Below are positions 42,328-55,024 of a stretch of DNA of 64,000 nucleotides, piece after piece. Positions within the stretch are counted from its first letter, which is position 1. The number at the start of each line of letters is the position of its first letter. The stretch comes from Panicum virgatum (taxonomy: Eukaryota > Streptophyta > Magnoliopsida > Poales > Poaceae), in assembly GCF_016808335.1 (NCBI RefSeq), contig NC_053138.1, positions 61,224,951 to 61,288,950 of the forward strand. The letters are read 5' to 3'. The position numbers and the translations under genes are program-made. A model generated the notes under the pieces. It was not told the origin of the DNA. It searched no databases and saw only the letters and a list, made by a program, of their open reading frames with translations.

Positions 42328-45300
42328 ATGGTGCTGTTCCTTGAGCATCTCTTGCTGGCCTTTGTCTCTCTAGCTTGCTGCACCACAAGCATGACACAGA
42401 CCTCTCTCTTCCTCGCAGCTCATGCAGCATCCACCTCCAATTCCTCCGATCACCTCGCGCTCATGGCATTCAAGTCACAAGTTTCGAGTGACCCATCGAG
42501 AGCTCTGGCGACGTGGGGCAACCGGTCTGTGCCGATGTGCCAGTGGCAGGGCGTGTCGTGTGGCCTGAAGGGAAGGCGCCATGGCCGTGTGGTGGTGTTG
42601 GACCTCGGTGAGCTCGACCTTGTTGGCACCGTCACTCCTGCGCTGGGAAACCTCACGTACCTGAGGCTGCTCAACCTTTCGTCGAATCACTTCCATGGGA
42701 TCCTGCCGCCAGAGCTCCGTAATCTCTATGACCTTGAGGATCTGCAGCTTAGCTACAACTCCATTGAAGGGAAGATTCCACCATCACTCTCCAACTGCAG
42801 CCACCTTGTCAATATTTCAATCAATGATAACAAATTGCAGGGGCTGATACCAGGAGAGTTCGGCTCACTGCATAATCTCCAAATACTCCATCTTGAATCT
42901 AATGCACTTACAGGAACCATACCTTCCAGTATAGGGAACCTTGTGAATCTCAGATACCTCGATCTAACATTCAACAATTTGACTGGGGAAATCCCAGCAG
43001 AGATAGGCAATCTTGTCAGTCTCGGCGAGCTAGATCTAGGCTACAATCTGTTTTATGGAAGTATCCCTGCTTCACTTGGAAACCTCTCAGCATTGACCGT
43101 TCTTACTATTCCCAACAATAACCTAGAACACATCCCACCACTCCAAGGCTTATCATCTCTCCAAATACTTGAGTTGGCGAGCAACAAGCTCACAGGAAAC
43201 ATCCCTTCTTGGTTAGGAAACCTCTCTTCATTAGTTTACTTAAGTCTCAAGTATAACAGTCTAGTGGGTCAAATCCCAGAATCATTAGGAAACCTTGAGT
43301 TACTTCAGATCCTTTCTCTCTCAGTGAACAATCTTTCAGGTTCCGTACCACAGTCAATTGGAAACCTCCATGACCTCACCGAACTTTATCTATCCAAAAA
43401 TGCGCTAGAAGGGTCATTGCCTCATGCGATGTTCAATCTCTCTTCTCTTGAACTTCTGCTATTGGATTTCAACAATTTCACTGGGGATTTTCCACCTGAT
43501 ATGGGTAGCAAGTTACCAAGTCTAAAATTACTATTTGCATCAATCAATCAATTTCAGGGTTCGCTCCCATCATCCATATGCAATGCCTCCATGCTTCAAG
43601 TCATTGAAATAGTAACCACCTTCATGTCAGGCACAATTCCCCAGTGCTTGGGAACTCACCAAGAGAACCTCTCCGTGGTGTTGCTTGCAGGGAGTAACTT
43701 CGAATCAAGAAATGATGCTGACTGGGGCTTCCTGGCTGGTCTAACCAATTCTAGCAAGATGAGGAGATTGGTTTTGGGTTCCAACAAACTCGAAGGTGTG
43801 CTACCAAATTCCATTGGTAATCTTTCCACACGAATGGAACTTCTTAGCATAGGAGACAACAAGATAACTGGAGCAATACCAGAAGGAATAGGGAACCTCA
43901 TCAACCTAAGTGAACTTGATATGGAATATAATATGCTAGCATCCACCATTCCAGCATCTCTAAGCAAACTCAAGAAGTTGAACAAGTTATCTTTATCAAA
44001 TAATGCGCTGTCAGGGCCCATCCCTGTAGCTCTGGGCAATCTTACAAAACTTAGTACCCTCATCCTGAGTAATAATGCGATAAGAGGAGCTATACCATCC
44101 AGTCTCAGCAACTGTCCTTTAGAAAAATTGGATCTTTCTAACAACAATCTTTCTGGTCCAATACCCAAAGAACTATTTTTCATATCAACACTGTCGAAAT
44201 CCATGAATCTCGCACATAATTCCTTATCAGGGCCTTTCCCATCAGAAGTGGGGAATCTCAAAAATCTCAATGAAATTGATTTATCTAATAATATAATTTC
44301 TGGTGAAATTCCAGCCTCCATTGGAGAGTGTCAAAGCTTGGAACATCTTAATGTATCTGTAAACATGCTTCAAGGGACGATTCCAACGTCCCTAGGAAAC
44401 CTAAGAGGCCTCTTGGTGGTTGATCTTTCCTACAATAATTTATCTGGGACAATCCCAGAAATACTTGGCAAGCTACCAGGGCTTTCTTCATTGAATCTCT
44501 CGTTCAACAAATTGCAAGGTGGAGTGCCAAAAGACGGGGTATTTCTCAATGCCACTGCAATCTCTATCACAGGAAACGATGGCCTCTGTGGTGGTATCCC
44601 TCAACTGAAATTGCCACCCTGCTCTATCCACAGCAGCAAGAGGCCATCACGGGAAGTGGCCATAATAGTCTCCGTATGCAGTGCATTTCTTTTCGTCGCA
44701 ATATTTGCACTTGCACTGTCTTTCTACAGAAAGACCCAAAAAACAAAAGAAAACTTACAAAGGCCAGCCATCGATGAGCAACACCAATACGTGAGAGTAT
44801 CTTATGTTGAATTGGCCAATGCAACAGATGGTTTCTCATCCGAGAACCTCATCGGAGCAGGGAGCTTTGGTTCGGTCTACAAAGGTAGAATGAGAGGCAA
44901 TGGGAGGCATGTGGCAGTCGCTGTTAAGGTTCTCAACCTCATGCAACGTGGCGCAACTCGAAGTTTTATTGCAGAATGTGAGACTTTAAGATGTGCTCGA
45001 CATCGTAACCTTGTGAAGATCTTGACAGTCTGCTCCAGTATTGATTTTCAGGGTCGTGAATTCAAGGCCCTTGTGTATGAGTTTCTACCAAATGGAAATT
45101 TAGACCAATGGCTGCACCAACCTATCCTGGAAGATGGTGAACATGAGGCACTGGATTTGATTGGAAGGCTACACATTGCGATTGATGTGGCATCCACACT
45201 TGATTACCTTCACCAGTATAAGCCAACACCTATTATTCACTGCGATCTTAAGCCAAGCAATATTCTACTGGACAGTGACATGGTTGCTCATGTTGGTGAT

Positions 45301-46125
45301 TTTGGGCTTGCAAGGTTTCTACATCAAGACACGAATCAGTCAAGTGGTTGGGCATCAATGAGAGGATCGATTGGCTATGCAGCTCCAGGTGTGCTTCTAT
45401 TTTCTAATTGATCTTCTTCCAATATATATAGTCTGAAATGCCTACTTTACTTCACGTAGATATGTACAGCTCAGCATAACTGAACTTTTTAGAATCTGAA
45501 GGAGCTGAATCTAAAATTTCATGGAACTAAATTATATTATTAAAAGGCTTTGTTGTTGTTGTAAATTATATTATTAAATGTAGTTTTTGTAAATGAATTT
45601 TATACTGAACATAAAACATTCAAGGAGCATATCAAATTCTTCAGAGATAACTTTCTTAAAAAGATGTCATTTTGGTTGGCAGAGTATGGACTGGGCAATG
45701 AAGTCTCCACCCATGGTGATGTCTACAGCTATGGAATACTGTTGCTGGAGATGTTCACTGGAAAACGTCCAATGGACAGTGAATTTGGAGAAGCCATTGG
45801 ACTCCACAAGTACGTTCAAATGGCGTTTCCAGACAGAGTGAGTAGTATCGTGGACCAACAGCTACTAACAGAGACAGAAAACAAAGAAGCAAGCATTTCT
45901 TACTCTGGCAGTATTAGAGATATGAGAATTTCCTGCATTGCCTCCATTCTGCAAGTTGGAATTTTCTGTTCACATGAGACACCAGCAGATCGTCCACCGA
46001 TCGGAGATGCTCTTAAAGAGTTGCAAGCAATTAGAGACAGGTTTCACAAGCACCTCCCCAGCTCTCTGGTAAAGGAGCACCATGAAAAATCAACTGACAC
46101 GTCCCAAGAATTTTCTAGTGCATGA
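42328..46125 (+). CDS. LRR-XII receptor kinase (Xa21/FLS2/EFR-like)
   Basis: Plasma-membrane receptor kinase of the pattern-recognition type. Exon 1 is 42328-45388, exon 2 is 45683-46125, and the 294-bp GT-AG intron splits the Glu codon of the APE motif, the position usual in LRR-XII genes. The N-terminus is a signal peptide, then an LRRNT region (HLALMAFKSQV... CQWQGVSC), about 22-24 plant-type LRRs (LxxLxLxxNxLxGxIP) with many N-glycosylation sites, a Cys pair (GLCGGIPQLKLPPC), a transmembrane helix (VAIIVSVCSAFLFVAIFAL), then the kinase: GAGSFGSVYKG, VAVKVL, HCDLKPSN, DFG, GYAAPE. HCD in place of HRD marks a non-RD kinase, typical of immune receptors. Total is about 1168 residues, normal for the family, with no lesion. 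A broken paralogue lies at 50214-52174. Confidence 0.93.
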
Positions 46126-47637
46126 CGTCCTGATGCCTTACTGTCTGCTACATCCAGGCTGAGATTTCTATGGGCTCTTGCTATTCAGGCTAGTGTTTCA
46201 CAAAATGCTCCATCTTGTTCCAGAATAAAGTTTTATTGTTGTTCTGGCAAGGATTTCAGCCACCGCTACCACATTTCATGTAGATGATTTGAACTTTTCG
46301 CTTTCAGTTTCAGAATGGCTGCACAATCTATTTAGGATTCAAATTGTACTGTTGCTCATTGCAGGGTCCAAAATCATAGTAAAAGACATTTTGGTCTTCA
46401 TTCAGAGGCCATCTGGAGTCTTCAGTTGGTTGCTTTTACAGTCCGTCACCTATTGCTCTGCCTTTCCAGATTGCTCATCAGAGATATCTCATAACAAGCT
46501 CCAACTGCAGCTCCTGGTAACTGGATGTTGAGGGCCGAGGCCAATGCTTCTCCAGACCAAAGATGTCGCCTGGTCATGGTCAAATACAGGCGAATGAGAA
46601 GAGCAGAGAATCAAGAAGCTAGCAAACTTGTGGAGGCTCACAGCTTGTCAAATGCTCATAAAAACTTCTGCTTTGTGTCTATCAAAATAATCCAAACCAC
46701 GTCTGATCACATCAGCCTTAAGTAGTGTCTTTCAACTGTCAAACTCTTGTAATGCTTCCCGGTGTTAATCAGAGCCATCCAAAGGGACCTATTATATACT
46801 TCAGAAATAAAAAGCTGGGCTTATTTTATTCTCTTCCCCCCTCTCTCCTGGAAACAGGAAAACCATTTAATATCCAAGAAATGCTCGTGAAATTTTCATC
46901 TTGCAGGCTGGAGATCCATGTTTAAATAAGGATTGCAGAGTCCAGACAAATCACATCCAAATGGAAGGTGTGCCCTGAAGGCGTAGCAGGTAACTTTCGA
47001 AAAAATTGGTAATACCATCAGTTTAGTGATGTGGCGAAAGATCATCCTGCAGGCTTGCATACTCCAGTGCTAGAGAGGTCCTGCTGCAACTGCAAGCTGC
47101 TAGTAAAAAATAACGCCACACTCTTTTGCAGTTTCACATCCTCCAAGCTTCCCTGCACGCCCGGTCCTTTTCAAAGTAAAATTTTGAAAATGTTAGGGCC
47201 AGAATCATATCCCATAGTAATCATCAAGTAATTAAGGTTGTGAAGGGAGGAGCCGCCGTTTACCTCCGGTGCGGACTCGTTGCGGGAGGAATGGCAGAGC
47301 AAGCAGCCGCACGGAGACGGCGCGGACCAGGCTCGGTTCATCTCCGGCGTGTGCTGCGCGGGGAGACCTGGCTCGGTGGCAAGGATGAAGAACCACTGAG
47401 GGGGAGGTGGGGGAGCGGTGTCTCGACTCTCGAGGAGTCCGCCGCCGGGAACAAGCTGCACCGGAGGAAGAGCCGAGGCGAAGCAAGAGGGACCCAGAAG
47501 CGCCGGCGGCCGGCCTGGCCGCCGGCGAGTTAGGCTTATTGGGCCAAGCTGTAGTTGGGGTGTTATCGACTTTGTGTAGCTAATGCGCCTTAGCGGCCTC
47601 TTCTTCTTTAGATGGCGTCTTTTTTATTTTTATATTA
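46126..47637. other. 3' flank of the LRR kinase and GC-rich block
   Basis: 3' UTR-like sequence without a gene up to about 47230. 47243-47535 is GC-rich. Read on the minus strand it looks like a first exon ending in donor GGAG|GTAAACGGC, with TGGGCC elements upstream near 47540. A similar block occurs at 61236-61440. Confidence 0.4.
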
Positions 47638-47893
47638 TTCAAAAATATTTTTTATAGAAATATATTTTCAATTTCACAATTTACAGTTTTATACCCCTAC
47701 CGCCCTCCAGGGGGCGGCAGGGGGCCTGCCGCCCTGCAGGAGGGTGGTAGGGACTTATATGTAAATAAAAAAAATTTATTTGCACGGAGGCTCTTGGCGG
47801 GAGCCTGCCGCCCCCCTGCCGGGCGGCAGGCCTCCTGCCGCCACTGTAAATTGTGAAATTGAAAATATATTTCTATAAAAAAATATTTTTGAA
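47638..47893. repeat. 256-bp foldback with GC-rich centre
   Basis: The left arm 47638-47686 and right arm 47844-47893 are near-perfect reverse complements (CTGTAAATTGTGAAATTG core, about 49 bp). Between them lie further pairing GC-rich motifs, CTGCCGCCC and GGGCGGCAGG, several times on both strands. RNA from either strand would fold into a long hairpin. A further GCCGCCCGGCAGGGGGGCGG copy lies just outside at 47905-47930. Confidence 0.85.
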
Positions 47894-48161
47894 AAATATA
47901 ACTTGCCGCCCGGCAGGGGGGCGGCAGGCTCCCCCGCAAAATTGCAGTGGCCCATTAGATGTGTTTTAGATATGGATACAAATAAAAACAATTAATAAAG
48001 AACATGAATATGAAAAGTAAAAGCTAGCAATTCACACACATACGCAAATGAGAACGAAATAGGTGATGTATGAGAACGAAATAGGTGATGTATGAGAACG
48101 AAATAAGTATAACATGATGACATGTCCATATCAAAAATACAGAAACAGCTAGAAGCACCTC

Positions 48162-49625
48162 CTAACCACCCCGGCCACCCCGGCCATGTCGACCTCTTTT
48201 ACGCTGAGCGTGGACGTGGTCTGTAGAGTAGGTGTGTCGCTCTGGAGGCCCTACGTCTCTACCTGGACGTCCGGTGGCCACAGGTGTCTGGAAGGTAGGA
48301 TCGGCCTGCGGGTTAGGTGTAGAAAATAACCGACTCCAATCTTCGAAGTTCGCCTCAAAGGTATCCTGTGTGGGCCCTATACAGTAGCAATTAAGATATC
48401 TTAATCATCGTCTTATAAGTCATATATTTGGGTACATATTCATCATAAGTACCTATTGGTGGTGGATACGATGAATGACCCATATCAGGAAGCTGGTGGT
48501 GCGATCCTGTAAACCGTTCAAATTATTTAAAATATTCATATAAATAAGAAGAACATGATAAATTCGGACTACGGATTAGGTATTTACTTTGTGTTCCTTC
48601 TGCTGTCGCCGTAGGGTAATACGAAGAAGGTCCCGCATCATATAACTGTTGTGATCCTATATGTCAATACAAAAGGAATTAGACTTCATACTATAATTAA
48701 TTGAAATTAAGATATGGACTATATGTTTACCGAAAGGTCGTGGTGGTGCCTGTGTTGGTTGAAATGACATCCCTGCAGCTGGTGCCATGGTACTAAACTG
48801 AGTCCCTCCGTGAGGTTGATAAGGTGGGTGTGCATCACCTGTATGGACTGAGAATTAATTGTTGGCTTCAAAGTAGGAAGTCAGTAAGTATCCTCACGTA
48901 CCTGGATAATGCTGCTGAGACCAATAAGGTGCTTGGGAAGGCTGCTGCTGTGTGTGACCACAAGGAAACGAGGTCGAGGCTTGAGACGAACCGTACGAGT
49001 CATCGTACGATGTCCGGCTACCAAAGGCTTCAAGCATGGAATGGGCTCTTTGTGAAACTCGGGTCCATGCCGACTCTTGCTCATTCCTATCCATCATAGA
49101 TCCCGCTCGAATCCTCATCAAATTCGCCCTGGCATCTACGTCCATCAACCTGCACATTTCAAACTGCAAGCAATAAAAAGAAAGACATTAACACTGTAAT
49201 CCAAAGTATTTGAAAAGCGATGATAACTTTGACTCACCGCCCCAGCTAATGCCTCATCCCTATGTCGTGCGTAGCCATCCTGTGCTGTCGCAACATGCGG
49301 CTGTGGTTGCATGTCAGCATATATCAAACGGCAACGAGTCTGAGGCTGGTACCAGCTCAGGTACGCCCTGTACGAAGCCTCCATGTGTGCAGGGGTCGCA
49401 AGCGCCACGTTCTCCTCTGCCTGGTCCCAGCCATCGACCCAGGGCTTCACCCTTGTCACCCACATGTTGGAGAAGGGTTGCCTAGTCCTCGACAAACTAA
49501 ATATTGAAAATAATTTAGTCAAATATGATTAATTAAGTATACAATGCATAGTCACTGAAGTAGTATATGAATTGTTACCTGTGGTCATGGCGTTCGACCC
49601 GATCCAATGCTGACGGACGCGTGCG
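48162..49625 (-). CDS. C-terminal gene fragment, probably plant-mobile-domain (PMD) protein
   Basis: Minus-strand exons inferred from splice sites: about 49625-49579 (5' limit unknown), 49496-49238, 49163-48902, 48838-48731, 48656-48588, 48506-48453, 48376-48162 (stop). All junctions are GT-AG and frame-consistent, so the structure is real. Readable segments: SNMWVTRVKPWVDGWDQAEE, SYRAYLSWYQPQTRCRL, ARHRDEALAGA, FEMCRLMDVDARANLMRI, then a Gln/Pro/Tyr-rich low-complexity tail and a basic end KRGRHGRGGRGG. This resembles the tail of many grass PMD (aminotransferase-like/MAIL) proteins, a family spread by transposons. The PMD core itself is absent: upstream frames in the GC-rich stretch 49640-49950 have stops. 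It is probably a 5'-truncated transposed copy. The family call is less certain than the exon structure. Confidence 0.6.
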
Positions 49626-50084
49626 GCGGCCCACCCCTCCCCTGGACGCGTGCGGCGGCACCGAAGCTGGTGCGTGGCTCGACGGCGAGGTGATTCACGG
49701 TGCGGGGCTGGCCTCTCCGGCCGGCCGCGTGCACGGGCGGGGCGGCATCGGGGTTCACGGGCGGGGCGGCGTCTGGGCCAGCACGGGGCGGGGCGGCGGC
49801 TGGGGTGGGGGAGTGGGGATCGGGTGGATTTGGGGATGGGAAGGGATGAAGCAAGCTGGGCCCACCTGTCGGACTAATGTGAGGGACCCACCGGTCAGTA
49901 ACGCCAAAAATGGATGGCAAACGTGACGGAATGGCAAAACTGAGCAAAGCAAAACATTGACGAAGGCAAACTGAGGTGGATTCAGAACTAGTGGCAAAAC
50001 TAAGGTGGGGGTCTCAACTAATGGCACGGATGTAAAAAGCCAAAAAAAAATTATTTAATTATAATTGTTCTTACCATCATTGGT

Positions 50085-50213
50085 TTCATCATTAAAAATA
50101 CTTTAAGCATAATTCATGTTCTTTCATAGTTGCATGATTTCTTTGAATAAGACGAATGGTCAAACATTGAGTCAAAAGTCAACAGCGACAAATAAAAAAG
50201 AACGGAGGGAGTA
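50085..50213. mobile_element. Stowaway-like MITE end
   Basis: AAAAAGAACGGAGGGAG followed by TA at 50212-50213, preceded by GAATAAGACGAATGGTCAAA, matches the right half of the MITE at 40563-40653. The left half is degenerate. It forms the 5' border of the LRR kinase pseudogene. Confidence 0.55.
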
Positions 50214-52174
50214 TCAAATAATAATCTGTCTGGGTCCATCCCAGTTACATTTGACAATTTAACAATGCTTGCGTTATTTGATTCTTATAGTAATGCCCTC
50301 AGTGGAGGTATACCATCAAGTCTAAGCCATTGTCCTTACAATCCTTGTCTCTTTCATATAACAGACTGACTGGTCCAATACCAAAAGAACTTTTTCTTAT
50401 CTCGACCTTATCTAACTATGTTCACTTGGATCATAATTTGCTAACTGGTAGTATACCATCTGAAGTAGGCAACCTAAAAAATCTCGGGGAACTTGATTAC
50501 TCCAGCAACAGAATATCTGGAGAGATCCCTGTATCCATTGGCAATTGTCAGAGCTTACAGTTCCTCAATATATCTGAGAATTTAATTCATGGTGTAATTC
50601 CACTATCAGTAGGACAGCTAAATGGTCTCTCAGTGGTTGATCTCTCCTACAATAATTTGTCCGGAAGAATCCCAGATTTCCTTGGGAATATGAGAGGCCT
50701 TACCAATTTGAATCTATCCTTCAACAGCTTTGAGGGTGAGGTTCCAAAGGATGGAATATTCCTCAACACAACAGCTCTCTCAATTGTGGGAAATAACGGC
50801 CTGTGCGGGGGTATTCCTCAATTGAAGCTGCCAATCTGTTCTCAGAATCCAATCAAAAAGCTATCTCGAAAGAAAGTCTTGACGATCTCCATGGTTGCTG
50901 GAATCCTTTTTGTCATCTTAGTGTTTGTGTTGTCTGCATTAACACATTGGAGAAGCAAGTCAAGAAGAGAAAAACCACAAGAATCACTAGTCAGTGACCA
51001 ACGTATGAGAGTCACTTATGCTGAATTAGTGAACGCAACAAATGAATTCTCATCTGAGAACCTTATTGGAGTAGGAAGCTTTGGCTCAGTGTACTAGGCA
51101 ACAATGATGAACCATGATCAACAGTTAGTTGTTGCGGTGAAGGTGTTCAACCTCCAAACACGAGGGGCTTTCAAAAGTTTTGATGCAGAATGTGAGACTA
51201 TGAGGTGTGTTAGGCATCGGAACCTTTTGAAAGTCCTCACAGTCTGCTCAAGCACTGACTTTCGGGGTGACGATTTCAAGGCTCTGATATATGAGTTTCT
51301 GCCAAAAGAAATCTGCATGAATGGTTGCACTTGCATCCAGAGGGGGAAGGTGAAAACCGGGTGCTAGACCTTGTCCAAAGAATAAGCATTGCCATCGACG
51401 TGGCATCTGCAGTTGATTATCTGCACCACCACAATCCATTTCCTATTATTCATTGTGATCTCAAACCCACCAATGTTCTCCTCGACAACAACATGGTTGC
51501 TCAAGTAGGCGATTTTGGGCTTGCAAGGTTTGTGCTTGAGGAATCAAGCGGCACATTAGAGCAGTCAACAAGTTGGGCTGCTTTGAGGGGAACAATTGGC
51601 TATGCTGCTCCAGGTTTGTTCTTTATTTTCTGTTGTATGATTGTTTCCTTCCAGCATGTTTTTCCCGACTTTGTTTCGAAAATTAATATTTCGTAAATGA
51701 ACATGTTTTTGTATACATTTTCACAAGGTACACATTACTAAAGAGGAAAGGCGCATGCCAATGCCATCTAATATTCTGATCTTCACTCAGAAGAGCATAC
51801 TTTTGGATAAAACATTACACAAATATAACCATACAGATATACACAATTTATTTCTATTATTACCAGCATTTGGTTGATCTAGCTGTTACGGTGAAACTTA
51901 TGGAGTTCCTTACATTTGTTGATTTGCAGAGTATGGACAGGGAAATAATGCCTCAACTCAAGGTGATGTATACAGCTTTGGCATACTATTGCTGGAGATG
52001 TTCACCAGAAGAAGGCCAACAGAAAATGAATTTGCAGAAGGTTCTAATCTGCATAAGTTCATTGAGATGGCATTGCCAGATCGAGCAATTGATGTCATCA
52101 ATCAACACTCACTGTCAGCAACAGAGGATGATGAAGGAAGGACACAAGACAACCAGACTGTTGACACTCAAAAT
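50214..52174 (+). pseudogene. LRR-XII receptor kinase pseudogene
   Basis: A paralogue of the kinase at 42328-46125, missing the first two thirds of the LRR domain. It begins mid-repeat (NNLSGSIPVTFDNLTMLA) after a MITE end. Lesions: a frameshift near 50335, a stop at 51095 directly after GVGSFGSVY where the paralogue has Lys, and a frameshift near 51306. The transmembrane helix and the non-RD HCDLKPTN and DFGLARF motifs are still readable. The intron (about 51616-51928) is retained at the same site after GYAAPG. The end is lost: the last codons (VDTQN, 52160-52174) run into a gypsy LTR at 52175. Confidence 0.88.
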
Positions 52175-52880
52175 TGGCACGATGAAGGTTTTCTGGACAA
52201 TTTGGGCAGACCTCTCCTCTAAACCGGTCAGACTAGTCTAGACAAGTTTGTCAAATTGCAAATTGGACTGCACCATTGTGTAGATCTCGTCGAGACGATC
52301 GAAATACATATATAGAATGTCCAATTCGGAGTCCGGATGAGGGAGTTATGCCTCCTGGAAGACCGGCACCCCGGTCTGACCGATCAGACCGGTCCAGAGT
52401 GGTCAGACCGGTCCAGAGACCGGTTAGACCGGTCCGAAAAGTCCAATCTGAGTTAAGAGTTGTATTTTGACACGGGATTTGATAGGGTTCCGACTCCTAA
52501 CGGGTACAGACCTCCCCACCCTATATATACGAAGGGCCACAGCCGATTGAGGACAATCCCAATCGATTCACACATTTATCTTTTACCTTTTACCTCCAAA
52601 CCCTAACTTTTCCAATCTCATCTGCTGTTCTTCGCTCGTCTCCATGGCGTTCTGAGTGGCCTGCCGACCTCAGAGCAACCCTAGCTCCATTAGCTCCGAC
52701 GGGGTCGCTCCCGAGCTCTTGGTTCTAGGTCTTCGCCGTCTTCCTGGAGTACCGGTCTGACCGGTCCGCTATACCGGTCTAACCGGTCGGCGCAGGGAGG
52801 CTGCTGGTGTTGATCGTTTTGATGATCTTGCTGCGTGTTCTAGCGCGTTCGAGTGTGTGACCAGATTTTGCGTCAACACA
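52175..52880 (+). repeat. 5' LTR of the Tat-like gypsy element
   Basis: Starts TGGCACGATGAAGG where kinase homology stops, and ends near GTCAACACA before the PBS. It carries a TATA-like CTATATATAC (52521-52530) and two clusters of ACCGGTCTGACCGGT-type motifs (52363-52437 and 52752-52789). The exact last base is uncertain by a few positions. Confidence 0.7.
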
Positions 52881-52885
52881 CTTTT

Positions 52886-52903
52886 TGGCGACTTCGCTGG
52901 GGA
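52886..52903 (+). other. Gypsy primer-binding site
   Basis: TGGCGACTTCGCTGGGGA lies just after the LTR, the sequence form common to grass Tat-lineage gypsy elements. The tRNA was not identified with certainty. Confidence 0.6.
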
Positions 52904-52952
52904 AAGATTAATCTAGTTATTCAAAACCGATCTAATCTACTCCCTAGAAAAG

Positions 52953-54836
52953 ATGGGCGTCATCACCGACCTCGACGAAGGCAACATCTCCACATCTATC
53001 GAGGAACTTAGCAAGGAGGAGCGCCAAGATTACTTGGTGGTTAGGGAGCACTTCAAAGCACAATTCTTGAAGGGATTCAAGAAAAATCAGTAAGGCCAGG
53101 TCACAAGGGTTCAAGACTTTGTGATGCCCTCCTTCACACTCAAGAATAAGCAAGTCGAGGTAATAAGCAATGTAAGCACTTCATCTTCCGACTTGTTTAT
53201 TCAATTATCATCTATTATGGATAAGAAAATTGCTGATATATATAAGCCCATGAATGATTTAAAAGATCAAATAGATATCATGAAAAAAGGCAAATCCGTA
53301 GATGATAATTGTGCTTTCCAAACTGCTAATTCATCGGCTACGCCAGCATCTGTTCAAGAACCACTATATGGCATGCCGACGAACTATTTTGCAGGGAAAA
53401 CATCACCATTGCAGCTGGTACAGCCGAATGTGGCTGAACCGGTCAGACCGGTCCAACAGACCGGTCAGACCGGTGCGATGGTGGTCAGCCCAGTAACATC
53501 TATACCGAACACGTCTACTCTTTGCTCGGCAATCCTTAGCCGAACCAATGAGATGACAAATTGTGTGCAGCCTTCTCCTTCACAAGAATCTGGCTCTCCA
53601 CATAAACCGATTTTTGTTAATGTACATGAAAATTCTGCGGGGCATGCACCGATAAGTTCGGTTCAGACGATGGTACAAGATAATCCTATAGAACATCGTC
53701 TTACTTCTGTAGCACAAGCATCCACGAGTGGTAGATGCAAAGCCGATCCCGCTAGGTTAAAAGAGGATCCGGCTAGTGCGATGAAAACTAAATTCGGTGT
53801 GGATATAGGTAATTCTATATTATACCAAAAGTCATATCCTGCTGAATTTGATTTAGTTTCTTTTCCTGCTGGTTGGTGTGTTCCTGATTTTGTGAAATTT
53901 AGTGGTGATGATAATAGAGCACCTTGGGAGCACATTGACCAATATATCTTACAACTAGAAAAGGCTGGTTTCCATGAGGCTTTGCACATTCGTTTGTTTT
54001 CGTTATCTTTGACTGGAACCGTTTTTTCTTGGTTTTCTTCATTGGCCCCGAATTCTATTCAATCTTGGAATCAGTTGGAACATAAGTTTCATGATCGTTT
54101 TTATAATGGGCACAATGAAGCTAAACTGTCGGATTTGGCATCTATTAGGCAAGGCCAAGATGAGCCTGCTTCGGATTACTTCCGAAGGTTTAAAGATATA
54201 AAGAACCGATGTTTCAATTTAACATTTTCTGAAAAGGAATTGGCTGATTTGGCTTTTGATGGTTTGTGTTCTTATTTGAAAAAAGAATTCGAAGACTTTG
54301 AGTACTACACTATTAATTATTTGCACATGAAAGTTTTGGGTTTAGAATTTAGACTCCAGAGCGCAAAAGATGCCCATAATACTCATCGGTCCATACATGT
54401 CGATTGTAAATCTGATTCGGACGATGAGAAAAAGGAAGCTTATGTTGCTGAATTCATATGGCCATCAGATGCTAAGCCATGTTCTTGTTCATCGCTTAAG
54501 CCGATTCTAAAGAATCGGCAAGAACAAGCTCGTTTCACTTTTGATGTTTCTAAGTGTGATCGTATATTTGATGAATTGCTTAGAAGCGGAAACATCAAGT
54601 TGTCTCATGTCATACCGCCGCTTGAGGAGCTGAAGCAGCATGCATATTGCAAGTGGCATAATACTTTTTCTCATGCAACTAATGATTGCAATATCTTTCG
54701 TCGAAAAATCCAATCGGCCGTTAATGAAGGATGATTGGTAGTGCATGAGGTAAAAGATGACAAGGCGTCATTCCCTGTCCATACGATTGATTTGGATGAT
54801 GTCAAGGTACTCATTCGGCCGGAACAAGCATAAGGA
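52953..54836 (+). pseudogene. gag: Gypsy gag, with in-frame stops
   Basis: The ATG at 52953 opens MGVITDLDEGN. A TAA at 53091 interrupts, and the frame is then open from 53094 to a TGA at 54732, after which it reads on for 33 codons. The retrotransposon Gag domain is clear (PWEHIDQYILQLEKAGF, GTVFSWFSSLAPNSI, YFRRFKDIKNRCFNL, LADLAFDGL), followed by a Cys/His segment (CKWHNTFSHATNDC). Two ACCGGT motifs are translated inside the frame (EPVRPVQQTGQTG, 53436-53474). Confidence 0.8.
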
Positions 54837-55024
54837 GCAAAAGGGAAAAATATTATCATTGGTGAGCCAAGGCCGAAAAATATCAATGACAGATTCAGGC
54901 TAGGGAAGTGACGATGGAGAAGACTCCTGATGGAAAGGAGTCACTGAAGATCACTATCAAAGCTTCAAGATCCGGGGGCAAGAAAGTTGCTCTCAAAAGA
55001 CGAGTCGGCCTGCAACTCAGGCAC

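Noticed and set aside
45412..45682. Frameshift or stop at the end of LRR kinase exon 1
   Set aside because: The stop at 45409-45411 is intronic: CCAG|GTGTGC to TTGGCAG|AG joins the APE motif in frame with exon 2.
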